NCBI GenBank assembly: GCA_964610505.1
Contig: CAZSXU010000020.1
Span: 1 to 64,000 of the forward strand
From: CAZSXU01 sp964610505
GTDB taxonomy: Bacteria > Arandabacterota > Arandabacteria > JAGLYR01
Length of the DNA: 64,000 nt
Direction of reading: 5' to 3'
Positions within the stretch are counted from its first letter, which is position 1. Each line of letters starts with the position of its first letter. Positions 51,460 through 60,533 of the stretch are shown in pieces. Made by a program: the position numbers and the translations under genes. The notes beneath the pieces were generated by a model. The model saw nothing but the letters and a program-made list of their open reading frames with translations, made no database searches and was not told the DNA's origin.

Positions 51460-54400
51460 ATGAAGATCGTTGAAGGTTCGATGCGCCGCCCGGTCACGGT
51501 CGCCATGATCACTCTTGCGGCCGCTCTCTTCGGAATGGTTGCGCTGTCCCGACTGCCGCTCAACCTTCTGCCGGACATCTCGTACCCCACGCTGACCATC
51601 CAGACCGAATACGCGGATGCGGCTCCGGCGGAAGTGGAGAAGCTGATCACGGAACCGCTGGAGGAAGCGGTATCGGTGGTTCCGGGTCTCCGGAATCTGC
51701 GCTCGACCTCTCGACCGGGTGTTTCAGAGATCGTCCTGGAATTCACGTGGAAGACCGGGATGGACTACGCGGCGCTGGACGTCCGAGAGAAGATCGATCT
51801 CGTGACCCTGCCCGACGACGCCAAGAGCCCGGTCCTCCTCCGCTACGATCCCTCGCTGGACCCCATCCTTCGAGTGGGATTGTACGGCGAGAAAGACCTG
51901 GTCACTCTCCGGTACCTGGCGGACCGGATTCTGAAAAAAGACATCGAGTCCCTCGAGGGCGTGGCCTCGGTGCGCGTCCGGGGCGGGCTTGAGGAAGAGA
52001 TTCACGTCGAGGTGGATGAGGGCAAGCTGGCCGCCATGGGAATCCCGATCTCCGCCGTGTCGCAGTTCCTCGACAGCCAAAACGTCAACTCCGCCGGCGG
52101 GCGCCTTAGAGACCGGGACGCGGAGTTCCTCGTGCGTACGGTCAACGAATTCGAAGATCTGGACGAAATCGCCAAGACCGTCCTGTTCGAGGAAGAGGGC
52201 CGCATTGTCCGCCTTGAGGACGTCGCCACCATCGACCGCGGCCACAAGGAACGGGAGGTGGTCTCGAGAGTCCGCGGGAAAGAGTCCGTCGAACTGGCCG
52301 TCTACAAAGAGGGTAACGCCAACATTGTGCAGGTGGCCCGAGCGGTGAAGGGCCGACTCCGGCACCTCGACCACACGCTTCCCAAGGATGTGAACACGCA
52401 GGTGCTGTTCGACCAGTCCGTCTTCGTCGAAAGATCCATCGGCGAGATCCGCTCCAATGCTCTCGTCGGCGGTCTTCTGGCCGTCTTCATCGTTTTCCTG
52501 TTCCTCAAGGAGAGACGGAGTACGGGCATCATCGCCCTGGTCATTCCCGTCTCGGTGGTGGCCACCTTCTTCATCATGCAGCAGCTGGGCGTGACGCTCA
52601 ACATCATGTCGCTCGGTGGGCTGGCGCTCGGCGTCGGCATGCTGGTGGACAATGCCATTGTCGTCCTCGAAGCGATCAACCGTCACCGGTCTCAGGGCAA
52701 ATCCGTCTGGGACGCGACACTCCTCGGAGCGAACGAGGTCTCCCGGGCCGTGACGGCATCCACATTGACAACCGTCGCCGTGTTCCTGCCGATCATTTTC
52801 GTCGAGGGAGTCGCCGGGCAGATCTTCCGGGATCAGGCGCTGACGGTTGCCGCGTCGCTGATCGTCTCTCTTATCGCCGCGCTGACGCTGATTCCGGTCC
52901 TGGCATCGGCCGGAGCGCGGCGAGCGCTGGCGAGACAGAGTCTGCCGGATGAGACGGCGAGCAGGAGCGACGCAGATGTTCTCCAGTCGTCCGCCGATCG
53001 AACCGAGGAGGTCCGGTCGCCCGGATTCCTGCGACGCCTGTTCCGGCGAATTGGGTCCATCGTCACCTTTCCGCTTCGCTGGCTCTTCCGTGTACTGGTC
53101 GTGCTCGTTCCCGGCGGGCTGGTTCGAGTGCTGCGCTTTGCGCTCCGCCACCTCACGCGGGGAATCGATTTCGTGCTTCGCCCCGTTCACCACGCGTTCG
53201 ATCGGGGATGGGACAGACTCGAAGCCGCGTATCCGCGGCTTCTCGAGGCGGCGCTTCACCGCCGGGGCCGGGCGCTCGCCGCGGCGCTGGTGCTGGCGGT
53301 CGTGGCCGTTCTCATGCTTCCACGCCTTGGAATGGAACTGGTGCCTCCCTTCGCCCAGGGCGAGTTCGCATTTGATCTCGAGTATCCTCCCGGCACGCCG
53401 CTCGGCGTCACCGAAGAGAAGACGCGGGAACTGGAGTACGGCCTCAAGGGTGACGGCCGCATCGGCCTGTTCTTCTCAACCATCGGGGAGAGCCCCGAGC
53501 TGGGGAGCGCCAGAAACGAGCGGCGAGAGAACGTGGCCCAATTGAATGTCTCTATCCAGAACTCGGGCGACCACGACCAGGAGGCGGCCGTTGTCGAGTC
53601 CATTCGAGAGGCCCTCGAACGCAGACCCGAGATTCGCTACACGTTCCACCGACCCAGCTATTTCAGCTTCCGGACCCCGATCGAAATCCACGTGTACGGC
53701 TATGATCTGGACGAGCTCCAGCGATATACCGGGCGACTGGCGACTCGCCTGGCCGCCGTGCCGGGCCTCCGTGACGTCCACAGCACACTGGAGGATGGCA
53801 GTCCGGAGGTCCAGGTGGGATTTCGCCGGGACCGGATGGCGGCTCTGGATCTTGACCTCGAATCGGTTTCGAGAACGCTGAGGAACAAGATCCGTGGAGA
53901 AGTGGCCACCCGTCTCAAGGAGCGAGACCGGCAACTCGACATCCTGGTGCGCACGGCCGAGGCCACCACGATCAACGTGGACCAGGTGGAAAACCTGATC
54001 GTGGCCCAGGTGGAAGGGATTCCCATCCCCCTCTCCTCCGTCGCCGATGTGGATCTGGGGCGGGGCCCGTCGCAGATCACGCACGTCGGCCAGCAGCGCG
54101 CGGCGATCGTTCGGGCCAACTTGGTCGATCGGGATCTGGGGGCCGCCTCGCAGGACATCATGAACCTGCTGGCGGCGTACCCGCCGGCCCCCACGCTGAC
54201 GGCGACACTGGCCGGCCAGAACGAGGAGGTCCAGACCTCGTTCCGGAGTCTGGCGCTGGCCGTGTTCCTGGCCATCTTCATGGTCTATCTGGTGATGGCG
54301 AGTCAGTTCGAGTCATTCCTCCACCCGTTCGTCATTCTCCTGACCGTGCCGCTCGGAATGGTCGGGCTCGTTTTCGCGCTGGCGATCACGGGCACCTCCA

Positions 54401-54732
54401 TCAGTATCGTGGTGCTCATCGGCGGTGTCATGCTGACCGGGATCGTCGTGAACAACGCCATCGTTCTGATTGATTTCATCAACCAGAGACGGCGCGAAGG
54501 TCTGGCCAAGATCGACGCCATTATGGACGGCGCCCGGGCCCGCCTGCGCCCGATTCTGATGACCACCCTGACCACGGTGCTTGCGCTTCTGCCCATGGCC
54601 CTCGGGCTCGGAGAGGGCGCCGAAATTCGCGCCCCCATGGCCATTGCCGTGATCGGCGGGCTGACCCTGGCCACGATGCTCACGTTGGTGGTGATTCCGG
54701 TGGTGTACGCCACCGTCGACCGGAGACCGTGA
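51460..54732 (+). CDS. RND efflux permease 1 (AcrB/HAE1-type)
   Basis: A 1090-residue inner-membrane pump beginning 6 bp after the adaptor. The ends and core are standard: MRRPVTVAMITLAAALFGMV, LPDISYPTLTIQTEYADAAP, the TM4 motif LALGVGMLVDNAIVVLEAIN carrying the proton-relay Asp, and the second half GVMLTGIVVNNAIVLIDFIN. It is longer than usual because of a ~130-residue insertion after TM6 (about residues 490-610), charged and then amphipathic (FLRRLFRRIGSIVTFPLRWL). Family members export drugs, lipids or metabolites using the proton gradient. Confidence 0.92.
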   Translation: MKIVEGSMRRPVTVAMITLAAALFGMVALSRLPLNLLPDISYPTLTIQTEYADAAPAEVEKLITEPLEEAVSVVPGLRNLRSTSRPGVSEIVLEFTWKTGMDYAALDVREKIDLVTLPDDAKSPVLLRYDPSLDPILRVGLYGEKDLVTLRYLADRILKKDIESLEGVASVRVRGGLEEEIHVEVDEGKLAAMGIPISAVSQFLDSQNVNSAGGRLRDRDAEFLVRTVNEFEDLDEIAKTVLFEEEGRIVRLEDVATIDRGHKEREVVSRVRGKESVELAVYKEGNANIVQVARAVKGRLRHLDHTLPKDVNTQVLFDQSVFVERSIGEIRSNALVGGLLAVFIVFLFLKERRSTGIIALVIPVSVVATFFIMQQLGVTLNIMSLGGLALGVGMLVDNAIVVLEAINRHRSQGKSVWDATLLGANEVSRAVTASTLTTVAVFLPIIFVEGVAGQIFRDQALTVAASLIVSLIAALTLIPVLASAGARRALARQSLPDETASRSDADVLQSSADRTEEVRSPGFLRRLFRRIGSIVTFPLRWLFRVLVVLVPGGLVRVLRFALRHLTRGIDFVLRPVHHAFDRGWDRLEAAYPRLLEAALHRRGRALAAALVLAVVAVLMLPRLGMELVPPFAQGEFAFDLEYPPGTPLGVTEEKTRELEYGLKGDGRIGLFFSTIGESPELGSARNERRENVAQLNVSIQNSGDHDQEAAVVESIREALERRPEIRYTFHRPSYFSFRTPIEIHVYGYDLDELQRYTGRLATRLAAVPGLRDVHSTLEDGSPEVQVGFRRDRMAALDLDLESVSRTLRNKIRGEVATRLKERDRQLDILVRTAEATTINVDQVENLIVAQVEGIPIPLSSVADVDLGRGPSQITHVGQQRAAIVRANLVDRDLGAASQDIMNLLAAYPPAPTLTATLAGQNEEVQTSFRSLALAVFLAIFMVYLVMASQFESFLHPFVILLTVPLGMVGLVFALAITGTSISIVVLIGGVMLTGIVVNNAIVLIDFINQRRREGLAKIDAIMDGARARLRPILMTTLTTVLALLPMALGLGEGAEIRAPMAIAVIGGLTLATMLTLVVIPVVYATVDRRP

Positions 54733-54739
54733 GGCTGCC

Positions 54740-57700
54740 GTGCGAATCTCTGAACGAGCGCTGTCCAAACCCGTCACGGTCTTCGTCGTCACCGCGGCCG
54801 TCCTTGTCCTCGGGGTCGTGAGTCTAACCCGCCTGAAACTGGACTTCCTGCCGAAGATGGAATTCCCCTTCATCGGTGTGTACGTTCCCTATCCCAACTC
54901 CGTCCCCAGCCAGGTCGAGAAGGACATTGCCCGGCCCATCGAGGAAATCATGGCCACCCTCGGGGACGTCCGGGAAGTGTTCTCGCAATCCGATCAGGAC
55001 GGTTCGTTTATCGGGGTCACTTTCGACTTCGGGCACTCGGTTGATATCCTGCGGCTGGAGGTCAAGGAGAGGATGGAGCAGGTTCGCCCGCTCCTCCCGG
55101 GTGATATCGAGGACTACTTCATCTTCACGTTCAATTCGAACGACATCCCCATCATGGTGGGCCGGATCAGCGCGCCCGGAAGAGACCTGGCCGGCTCGTA
55201 CGACCTCCTCGAACGGCGCATCATGAACCCAATCCGGCGCGTGGAGGGGGTCGGCCGGTTGGACGTGGGCGGAATCTCCCCCAAGGACGTCACCATCTAT
55301 CTCTTCCTCGATAAAATCGTCGAATACTCGGTCGACGTGGAACGATTGTTCCAGGTACTGAATGCCAACAACATGGATCTGTCGCTCGGGCGTATCCACA
55401 ATGGAAAACAGCGTGTCGGCGTGCGGGCGTTGGGGCAGTTTCGATCCATGGAGGAAATCGAGAACCTCCAGGTCACTCCCGCCGGTATCCGCCTCAAGGA
55501 TGTGGCGGCCATCGTCTATGGGGAACCGGAGCCGTCCTACTACCGGCGTCTGAACGGCGAGCCAGCCATCGCATTTCAGATCCAGAAGGCCTCGGGCGCC
55601 AACATTGTCGAGGTATCCGAGCGGGTCCGGGAGGCGCTGGACGAAATCCAGCACGACCCATCCCTCGAGGGGATCACCGTGGTCCTCTTTTTCGATCAGG
55701 CTCAGGAGATCAAGGGTTCGCTCAAGGGCCTCCTCTATGCCGGACTTGTCGGTTCGTTCCTGGCGGTCGGCATTCTCCTGTTCTTCCTGCGCCGCATCCG
55801 GACGACGCTGATCGTCTCCATTGCGATCCCGTTGTCCGTGATTTCGACATGTACGTTTCTGTACCTGTCGAACCGCTCGCTGAACGTCCTGACCATGTGC
55901 GGGCTGATGCTGGCCGTCGGAATGCTGGTGGACAATGCCATCGTGGTTCTGGAATCGATCTTCCAGCGCCAGGAGAGGGGGGGCAACCCGAAGCAGGCGG
56001 CCGCACTCGGGGCCCGGGAGGTGGCCACGGCCGTGATCGCCTCCACGCTGACCTCGGTCATCGTATTCGCCCCGGTCGTTCTTTCAAAGGGCACGGACCT
56101 GAACGCTTTTCTCGGAGAAGTCGGCGTCACGATCTCCATCACGCTGATCTTCTCGCTGATCATCTGCCTGACGCTGGTCCCCCTCCTGGCGTCGCGATCC
56201 CGCGCCAACGGCCGGAGCCGGGAGTTTGGAATTCTCGGGCGCGCCCGGACGAGATACCTCTCCATGCTGAAGTGGACGGCGATCAAGCATCCTCTCCTCA
56301 CCGGGGCCGTGTTCCTCCCGGTCATCGTGATGATTACAATCGTCGCCATGCAGATCGCCAAGTTCAAGCCCGACATGGAGGCCGAGGAAGGCGTCAAACA
56401 GGATCGTCTGTATTTCACGCTGGAGTTCGTCGATAACACGAACCGCTACCGGGTCGTCGAATACGTGGACGAAGTGGAGGAATTCCTCCTTGCCAAAAAG
56501 GACTCCCTGAGCGTCGAGTCGATCTACACTTTCTACGAGGACAACAACGCGGAATTCAGTCTCTTCTTCCCCGAGGAGAAGACGCTGAGCGATGAGGACA
56601 TCCGGGATCTCCGCAAGTACCTCCGCGAGTCGCTGCCGGTGGTGGCCGGGATCGAATACCGGTTCGGCGACGAGGAAGATGCCGGCCGGGGAGCCACGAG
56701 ACTCTCCGTCACCGTCTTCGGCGAGGACAGCGATCTACTGGAGGAAATCGCCAACGAGGCTCAACGCCGGCTCTCCCTCATTCCCGACGTGGAAGACGTA
56801 CGCACCGACGCCCAGCGGGGCAAGGACGAGATCCGCGTCGTTCTCGACCGCAACCTGGCCGGGCGATTCGGATTCAACTCGAGAAGCCTCTCCCAGATTC
56901 TCGGTCTCACGTTCCGCGGGGTTCCCCTGAGGAAGTTCCAGGGCAGGGACCGGGAAGTGGACATGGGGATCGTGCTCGAGCCCTCGGACCGGAGGGACAT
57001 CGAGAGCCTGGCCCAGTTGCCGATCAGCTATCGCGAAGGGCGCCCCATCCTCCTCGGACAGGTCGCTCATTTCGAGATCGGCAAGGGACCGCAACGCATC
57101 TTCCGGGAACAGCGAAAGACCGCCATGACGGTGATCGGCAGCTACGAGGGAGAGGAATTCTCGGAGGCTAAGGACAAGGCCGCGGCGATGATGAATTCGC
57201 TGGAGCTACCGGCCGGATACAGCTGGTCCTTCGGGCGCGAACTTCGGGAATCCGAGGAACAGCAGAACGAGATGGGCTTGAACGTCTTGATCGCTCTCTG
57301 CTGCGTCTACTTCGTCATGGCGGCGCTGTTCGAATCCTTTCTTCACCCGCTCGTCATCATGCTCTGCATTCCGTTCGCCGCGCTGGGTGTGATCTGGACC
57401 CTGATGGTGACCTCGACCCCGCTCAACGTCATGGCCATGATCGGCATCGTGATTCTGATCGGGATTGTAGTCAACAACGGCATCGTGCTGATCGATCACG
57501 TGAACAATCTGAGACGCCGGGGACTCAAACGATCCGATGCGATCATCGACGGATGCCGGGAGCGCTTCCGGCCGATCATCATGACGGCATCGACGACGAT
57601 TCTCGGGCTGCTGCCCCTGGCCGTGGGAACGACCTCGGTCGCCGGCGGTTACTACTTCCCGCTGGCTCGGGCCGTGATGGGCGGGCTGGCGGCCAGCACA

Positions 57701-57862
57701 ATCCTGACTCTCATTGTCCTTCCCACCTTCTATGTGCTTGCCGAGAAGACCGTGGCCCGCGTGAAGCTGACCTTCGCCTGGGGCATGGGCCGCCAGGCCC
57801 TGCCGTGGAGACGGCGGGAGAGCGAGCTGGCGGGTGCGCGGGACAGCGGGACAAGACCGTAG
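54740..57862 (+). CDS. RND efflux permease 2 (AcrB/HAE1-type)
   Basis: A 1040-residue permease starting at GTG (54740), 7 bp after permease 1. TM4 motif: LMLAVGMLVDNAIVVLESIF; second half: IGIVILIGIVVNNGIVLIDH. It diverges clearly from its neighbour, so this is not a recent duplication. One adaptor followed by two unlike permeases recalls MdtABC, where two permeases form a mixed trimer; the same is inferred here. The stop codon is 4 bp before repeat element C, which may act as the operon's 3' end. Confidence 0.92.
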   Translation: MRISERALSKPVTVFVVTAAVLVLGVVSLTRLKLDFLPKMEFPFIGVYVPYPNSVPSQVEKDIARPIEEIMATLGDVREVFSQSDQDGSFIGVTFDFGHSVDILRLEVKERMEQVRPLLPGDIEDYFIFTFNSNDIPIMVGRISAPGRDLAGSYDLLERRIMNPIRRVEGVGRLDVGGISPKDVTIYLFLDKIVEYSVDVERLFQVLNANNMDLSLGRIHNGKQRVGVRALGQFRSMEEIENLQVTPAGIRLKDVAAIVYGEPEPSYYRRLNGEPAIAFQIQKASGANIVEVSERVREALDEIQHDPSLEGITVVLFFDQAQEIKGSLKGLLYAGLVGSFLAVGILLFFLRRIRTTLIVSIAIPLSVISTCTFLYLSNRSLNVLTMCGLMLAVGMLVDNAIVVLESIFQRQERGGNPKQAAALGAREVATAVIASTLTSVIVFAPVVLSKGTDLNAFLGEVGVTISITLIFSLIICLTLVPLLASRSRANGRSREFGILGRARTRYLSMLKWTAIKHPLLTGAVFLPVIVMITIVAMQIAKFKPDMEAEEGVKQDRLYFTLEFVDNTNRYRVVEYVDEVEEFLLAKKDSLSVESIYTFYEDNNAEFSLFFPEEKTLSDEDIRDLRKYLRESLPVVAGIEYRFGDEEDAGRGATRLSVTVFGEDSDLLEEIANEAQRRLSLIPDVEDVRTDAQRGKDEIRVVLDRNLAGRFGFNSRSLSQILGLTFRGVPLRKFQGRDREVDMGIVLEPSDRRDIESLAQLPISYREGRPILLGQVAHFEIGKGPQRIFREQRKTAMTVIGSYEGEEFSEAKDKAAAMMNSLELPAGYSWSFGRELRESEEQQNEMGLNVLIALCCVYFVMAALFESFLHPLVIMLCIPFAALGVIWTLMVTSTPLNVMAMIGIVILIGIVVNNGIVLIDHVNNLRRRGLKRSDAIIDGCRERFRPIIMTASTTILGLLPLAVGTTSVAGGYYFPLARAVMGGLAASTILTLIVLPTFYVLAEKTVARVKLTFAWGMGRQALPWRRRESELAGARDSGTRP

Positions 57863-57865
57863 AGC

Positions 57866-58165
57866 GAGCCACAGATTTCACAGATTCCACAGATGAAATG
57901 CGGGTACCCCCCTGCTGGATCGGATCCATGATCCGCCCCACCAGCCCAGGCGATATGGCCTGCAAACACCGGCGGCTCCTGGGAATGGAAGTTTCACTGC
58001 CACCCCCCCGAGTACGAGTGCGAGTACCGCTTGCGCTGAGTACGAGTACGATTCTCACCGCTCTTCCCGTACTCGAACTCGCACTCGTGATCATCCCCGC
58101 TGTGGCAAGCACTTGCCACAGCACAATGCCCATCTGTGGAATCTGTGAAATCTGTGGCTGGCTCT
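57866..58165. repeat. CACAGAT element, full copy C
   Basis: The element fills the gap between the convergent RND operon and kinase-like gene. Left arm: AGCCACAGATTTCACAGAT (57867-57885) with one further CCACAGAT unit. Hairpin 1: CTGCTGGATCGGATC with GATCCGCCCCACCAG (57912-57944). Hairpin 2: CCCAGGCGATATGG, closing CCTGGGAATG (57945-57987). A 70-bp extra block of CGAGTAC inverted units (58009-58089) is unique to this copy. Hairpin 3: perfect 11-bp stem with CA loop (58099-58109/58112-58122). Right arm: CATCTGTGGAATCTGTGAAA to 58158, then GGCTGGCTCTTGA. It begins 4 bp after one stop codon and ends 19 bp from the other. Confidence 0.8.
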
Positions 58166-58183
58166 TGACTTTCGCAGTCCTGC

Positions 58184-58912
58184 CTATTCCCAGCGGAGGT
58201 TCTCAATGCCCTCGCGGAGTTGCCCGGCCGTGCGGAAGCGCTTGCGGATGAGGCCGCGCTTGAGGCCCTTGACCACCTGGCGAATCTCGGGTCCCGCCTT
58301 GGCGTACCCCGCGGCGGCGCCGATCATCTCGTAGAGGGTGTAAACCAGATCAAACACGTCCGCTTGAATCTTCTCGCGGCTCGGCGAACCCAGGTCGAAG
58401 AAATCGAGGAGCTTGACGTCGAACCCGATGCCCGCGCGGCGGATGATGACGTTGTCGGAATGGATGTCGCCGTGATACTCGCCGAGATGGTGGATCGATT
58501 CCACGCCGCGCGCCAGCGCATGGAGCGCGTGCAGGGCCTCAAAGGCCGGCAACCGTTTGCCCCTCTGGCGGGCGATGTAGGAGGAGAGCATCTCGCCGTC
58601 GACGTAATCCGAAACCAGGAATTCGACTTTGCGCCCGCGAATCCGGCACACGTCCTGATGATGGTATTGGATGACGATCGGACATGTCTTCAACTTGTTC
58701 AGCTTGTGCGCGTATCTCAGCAGAGCGCGCCCGCGAGGATCCCGCTCGGGAAAATACAGCTTGGCCCCGCGCTCGATTCCCGTCCGGATTTCCCGGACCT
58801 TGTAGACTTCCCCCTCCCACCCGATCCCCAGGAGCGACAGTACCTCATACCGCCCGCCCAGGGTACGGCCCGGCTGCAGGTTGTATCCCTCCGTGCCTCG
58901 TCGTGTGCCCAT
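58184..58912 (-). CDS. Protein kinase-like (Hanks-type) protein with altered DFG motif
   Basis: A 242-residue protein; the ATG at 58912 gives a standard kinase N-terminus though the ribosome site (GGGGAT) is weak. Gly-rich loop GIGWEGEVYKV, putative ATP-binding lysine in GAKLYF, catalytic loop HGDIHSDN with the catalytic Asp, and DFF in place of DFG (LLDFFDLG). The Asp that binds magnesium is kept. HGDIHSDN is closer to the HGD-x-H of aminoglycoside- and ABC1-type kinases than to HRD. The protein is short and has no membrane helix or sensor domain. It could phosphorylate proteins or small molecules; a PP2C phosphatase is encoded at 40641-41456. Confidence 0.8.
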   Translation of the reverse strand: MGTRRGTEGYNLQPGRTLGGRYEVLSLLGIGWEGEVYKVREIRTGIERGAKLYFPERDPRGRALLRYAHKLNKLKTCPIVIQYHHQDVCRIRGRKVEFLVSDYVDGEMLSSYIARQRGKRLPAFEALHALHALARGVESIHHLGEYHGDIHSDNVIIRRAGIGFDVKLLDFFDLGSPSREKIQADVFDLVYTLYEMIGAAAGYAKAGPEIRQVVKGLKRGLIRKRFRTAGQLREGIENLRWE

Positions 58913-59085
58913 CGTATCCCCGTTCGCAGTGGAACCCGGTATCTCACGCCCTCTCAACGCCGTCCGTCTATGCGGGCCCGATTCTAGCAGTCCCCCCCGC
59001 GATTGCCAATCGCGGACTTTCGAGTTTCGCCACGCCCCGGGCATCCCGACCGATGCGGGCCCTTGCCGGTCCGGCCCGTCGAGGC

Positions 59086-59114
59086 TTGACAAATCCATCG
59101 ACACCGCGGATCAT
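59086..59114 (+). promoter_or_regulatory. Sigma-70-type promoter for the cytochrome-barrel operon
   Basis: A perfect -35 TTGACA (59086-59091) is 17 bp from -10 GATCAT (59109-59114), ~40 nt before the ATG at 59156. Confidence 0.6.
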
Positions 59115-59155
59115 TCTCCTTCGACCAGACAATTCTTTCCACCCGGAGGTCCACG

Positions 59156-60520
59156 ATGTCGGCAAGGTTGGGATGGGTCGCGTCCGGAGTCGCCGTTGCA
59201 GTCCTGGCCGCCGCCCACGCCGCCCAGACAGAGGGCGGCGGAGCGCGGAGTACGCTGGGTACCCAGCGGTACGAGCATTTCGAACGGCCGCAGGCTTGCG
59301 GGACGTGCCACACGGATTTCGCCCGCCAGCATGAGCAGGCCATGATGTCCCAGGCGTACATTCACGAGTGGGACGAGATCGAGTACTTCGAACTGGCCGT
59401 CCCTCACGCTCGGAAGGAACCGAAGATGGCGGGGATCGAGGCCGAATGTAACGGCTGCCACTCCCCACTGGCGTACCTAGCCGGCGACATCCCCCCGAAA
59501 CGCCCCGCGGAAGGTACACGGGCCAACGAAGGCGTGTCGTGCGATCTGTGCCACACGGTCACCGGATATTCGGGGGACGTGCCCGTGAACTTCAACTGGG
59601 TCGTCTCTCCGGGGAAGATCAAGCAGGGCCCGAGGCCGGGACGCGTGAGCCCCCACCACGAGACGCGTGAGAACCCGTTCACGCGTTCGGCCGAATTCTG
59701 CGGGACTTGTCACAACGAAATGAACTCGTGGGGTCTGTACGTCAAGTCGACGCAGCTCGAGTGGAAGGACGGCCCTCACGGAAAAGCCGGAATCGTCTGC
59801 CAGGACTGCCATATGCCGCCGGCCGCCGGGCGGACCGCTCTCATGGGAGAATCCCTCCCCGACGCGCGCCAGCACCTCTTTCACGGCGCCCACGATCGGG
59901 GAAAACTGTCGGGCGTGATCGAGGTGCGAATCCATCCCGAGACCCGGGAGGTGGAATGGGGAGACCCGATTCGGCTGACGGCCGTTCTGGTCAATGCCAA
60001 GGCCGGCCACAAGGTACCCAGCGGTTCCTCGGAGGAGAGGGTTCTCTGGCTGGACGTGACGGCCACCGACGCGGATGGCCGCACGTATCATCTGCCTGTG
60101 GACCCGAAAGGCTTCGACGGCGAGCCGTACACCATCGCCTCGGACACGGCGTTGGCCTACCAGGACATCGGCGACATACAGGACCTCGCCGATTTCAGGG
60201 GCCTCAAGCGCGATGGGATCGTGCCCGCCGGGGACCGCATCTTCCGCCTTCCCTATTTCGATTCGAAGGGCCGCATGACGATTTGCCAGTGGAATACGGC
60301 CTCGTTCGGGGTCGATTACCGAATCGCCCCCCTCGAGGCGGTGATGGAAACGTTCACCTGGCAGCCGCCCGACGAGATCGCAGAGGGCACAGTCACGGTC
60401 ACCGCCCGGGTGTATTACTCGCGGATCGTGTCGTCGGTGGCGGAGTTCCTGAAGGTTCCGGACTACGATTGGGAAACCGTGGAGATCAGTTCGCATTCCA
60501 CGACATTCGAAGTCTTCTAG
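59156..60520 (+). CDS. Pentaheme c-type cytochrome
   Basis: A 454-residue exported cytochrome (signal GWVASGVAVAVLAAAHAAQ) starting behind GGAGG. Five CXXCH heme motifs are at residues 48-52 (CGTCH), 98-102 (CNGCH), 129-133 (CDLCH), 182-186 (CGTCH) and 215-219 (CQDCH), resembling the cytochrome c554/NapC-type cluster. Residues ~235-454 form a heme-free beta-rich domain (VEVRIHPETREVEWGDPIRL; LVNAKAGHKVPSG). It likely carries electrons in the periplasm or at the surface. A heme-motif barrel protein is encoded 13 bp downstream. Confidence 0.9.
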   Translation: MSARLGWVASGVAVAVLAAAHAAQTEGGGARSTLGTQRYEHFERPQACGTCHTDFARQHEQAMMSQAYIHEWDEIEYFELAVPHARKEPKMAGIEAECNGCHSPLAYLAGDIPPKRPAEGTRANEGVSCDLCHTVTGYSGDVPVNFNWVVSPGKIKQGPRPGRVSPHHETRENPFTRSAEFCGTCHNEMNSWGLYVKSTQLEWKDGPHGKAGIVCQDCHMPPAAGRTALMGESLPDARQHLFHGAHDRGKLSGVIEVRIHPETREVEWGDPIRLTAVLVNAKAGHKVPSGSSEERVLWLDVTATDADGRTYHLPVDPKGFDGEPYTIASDTALAYQDIGDIQDLADFRGLKRDGIVPAGDRIFRLPYFDSKGRMTICQWNTASFGVDYRIAPLEAVMETFTWQPPDEIAEGTVTVTARVYYSRIVSSVAEFLKVPDYDWETVEISSHSTTFEVF

Positions 60521-60533
60521 ACGGAGGAGAGAC

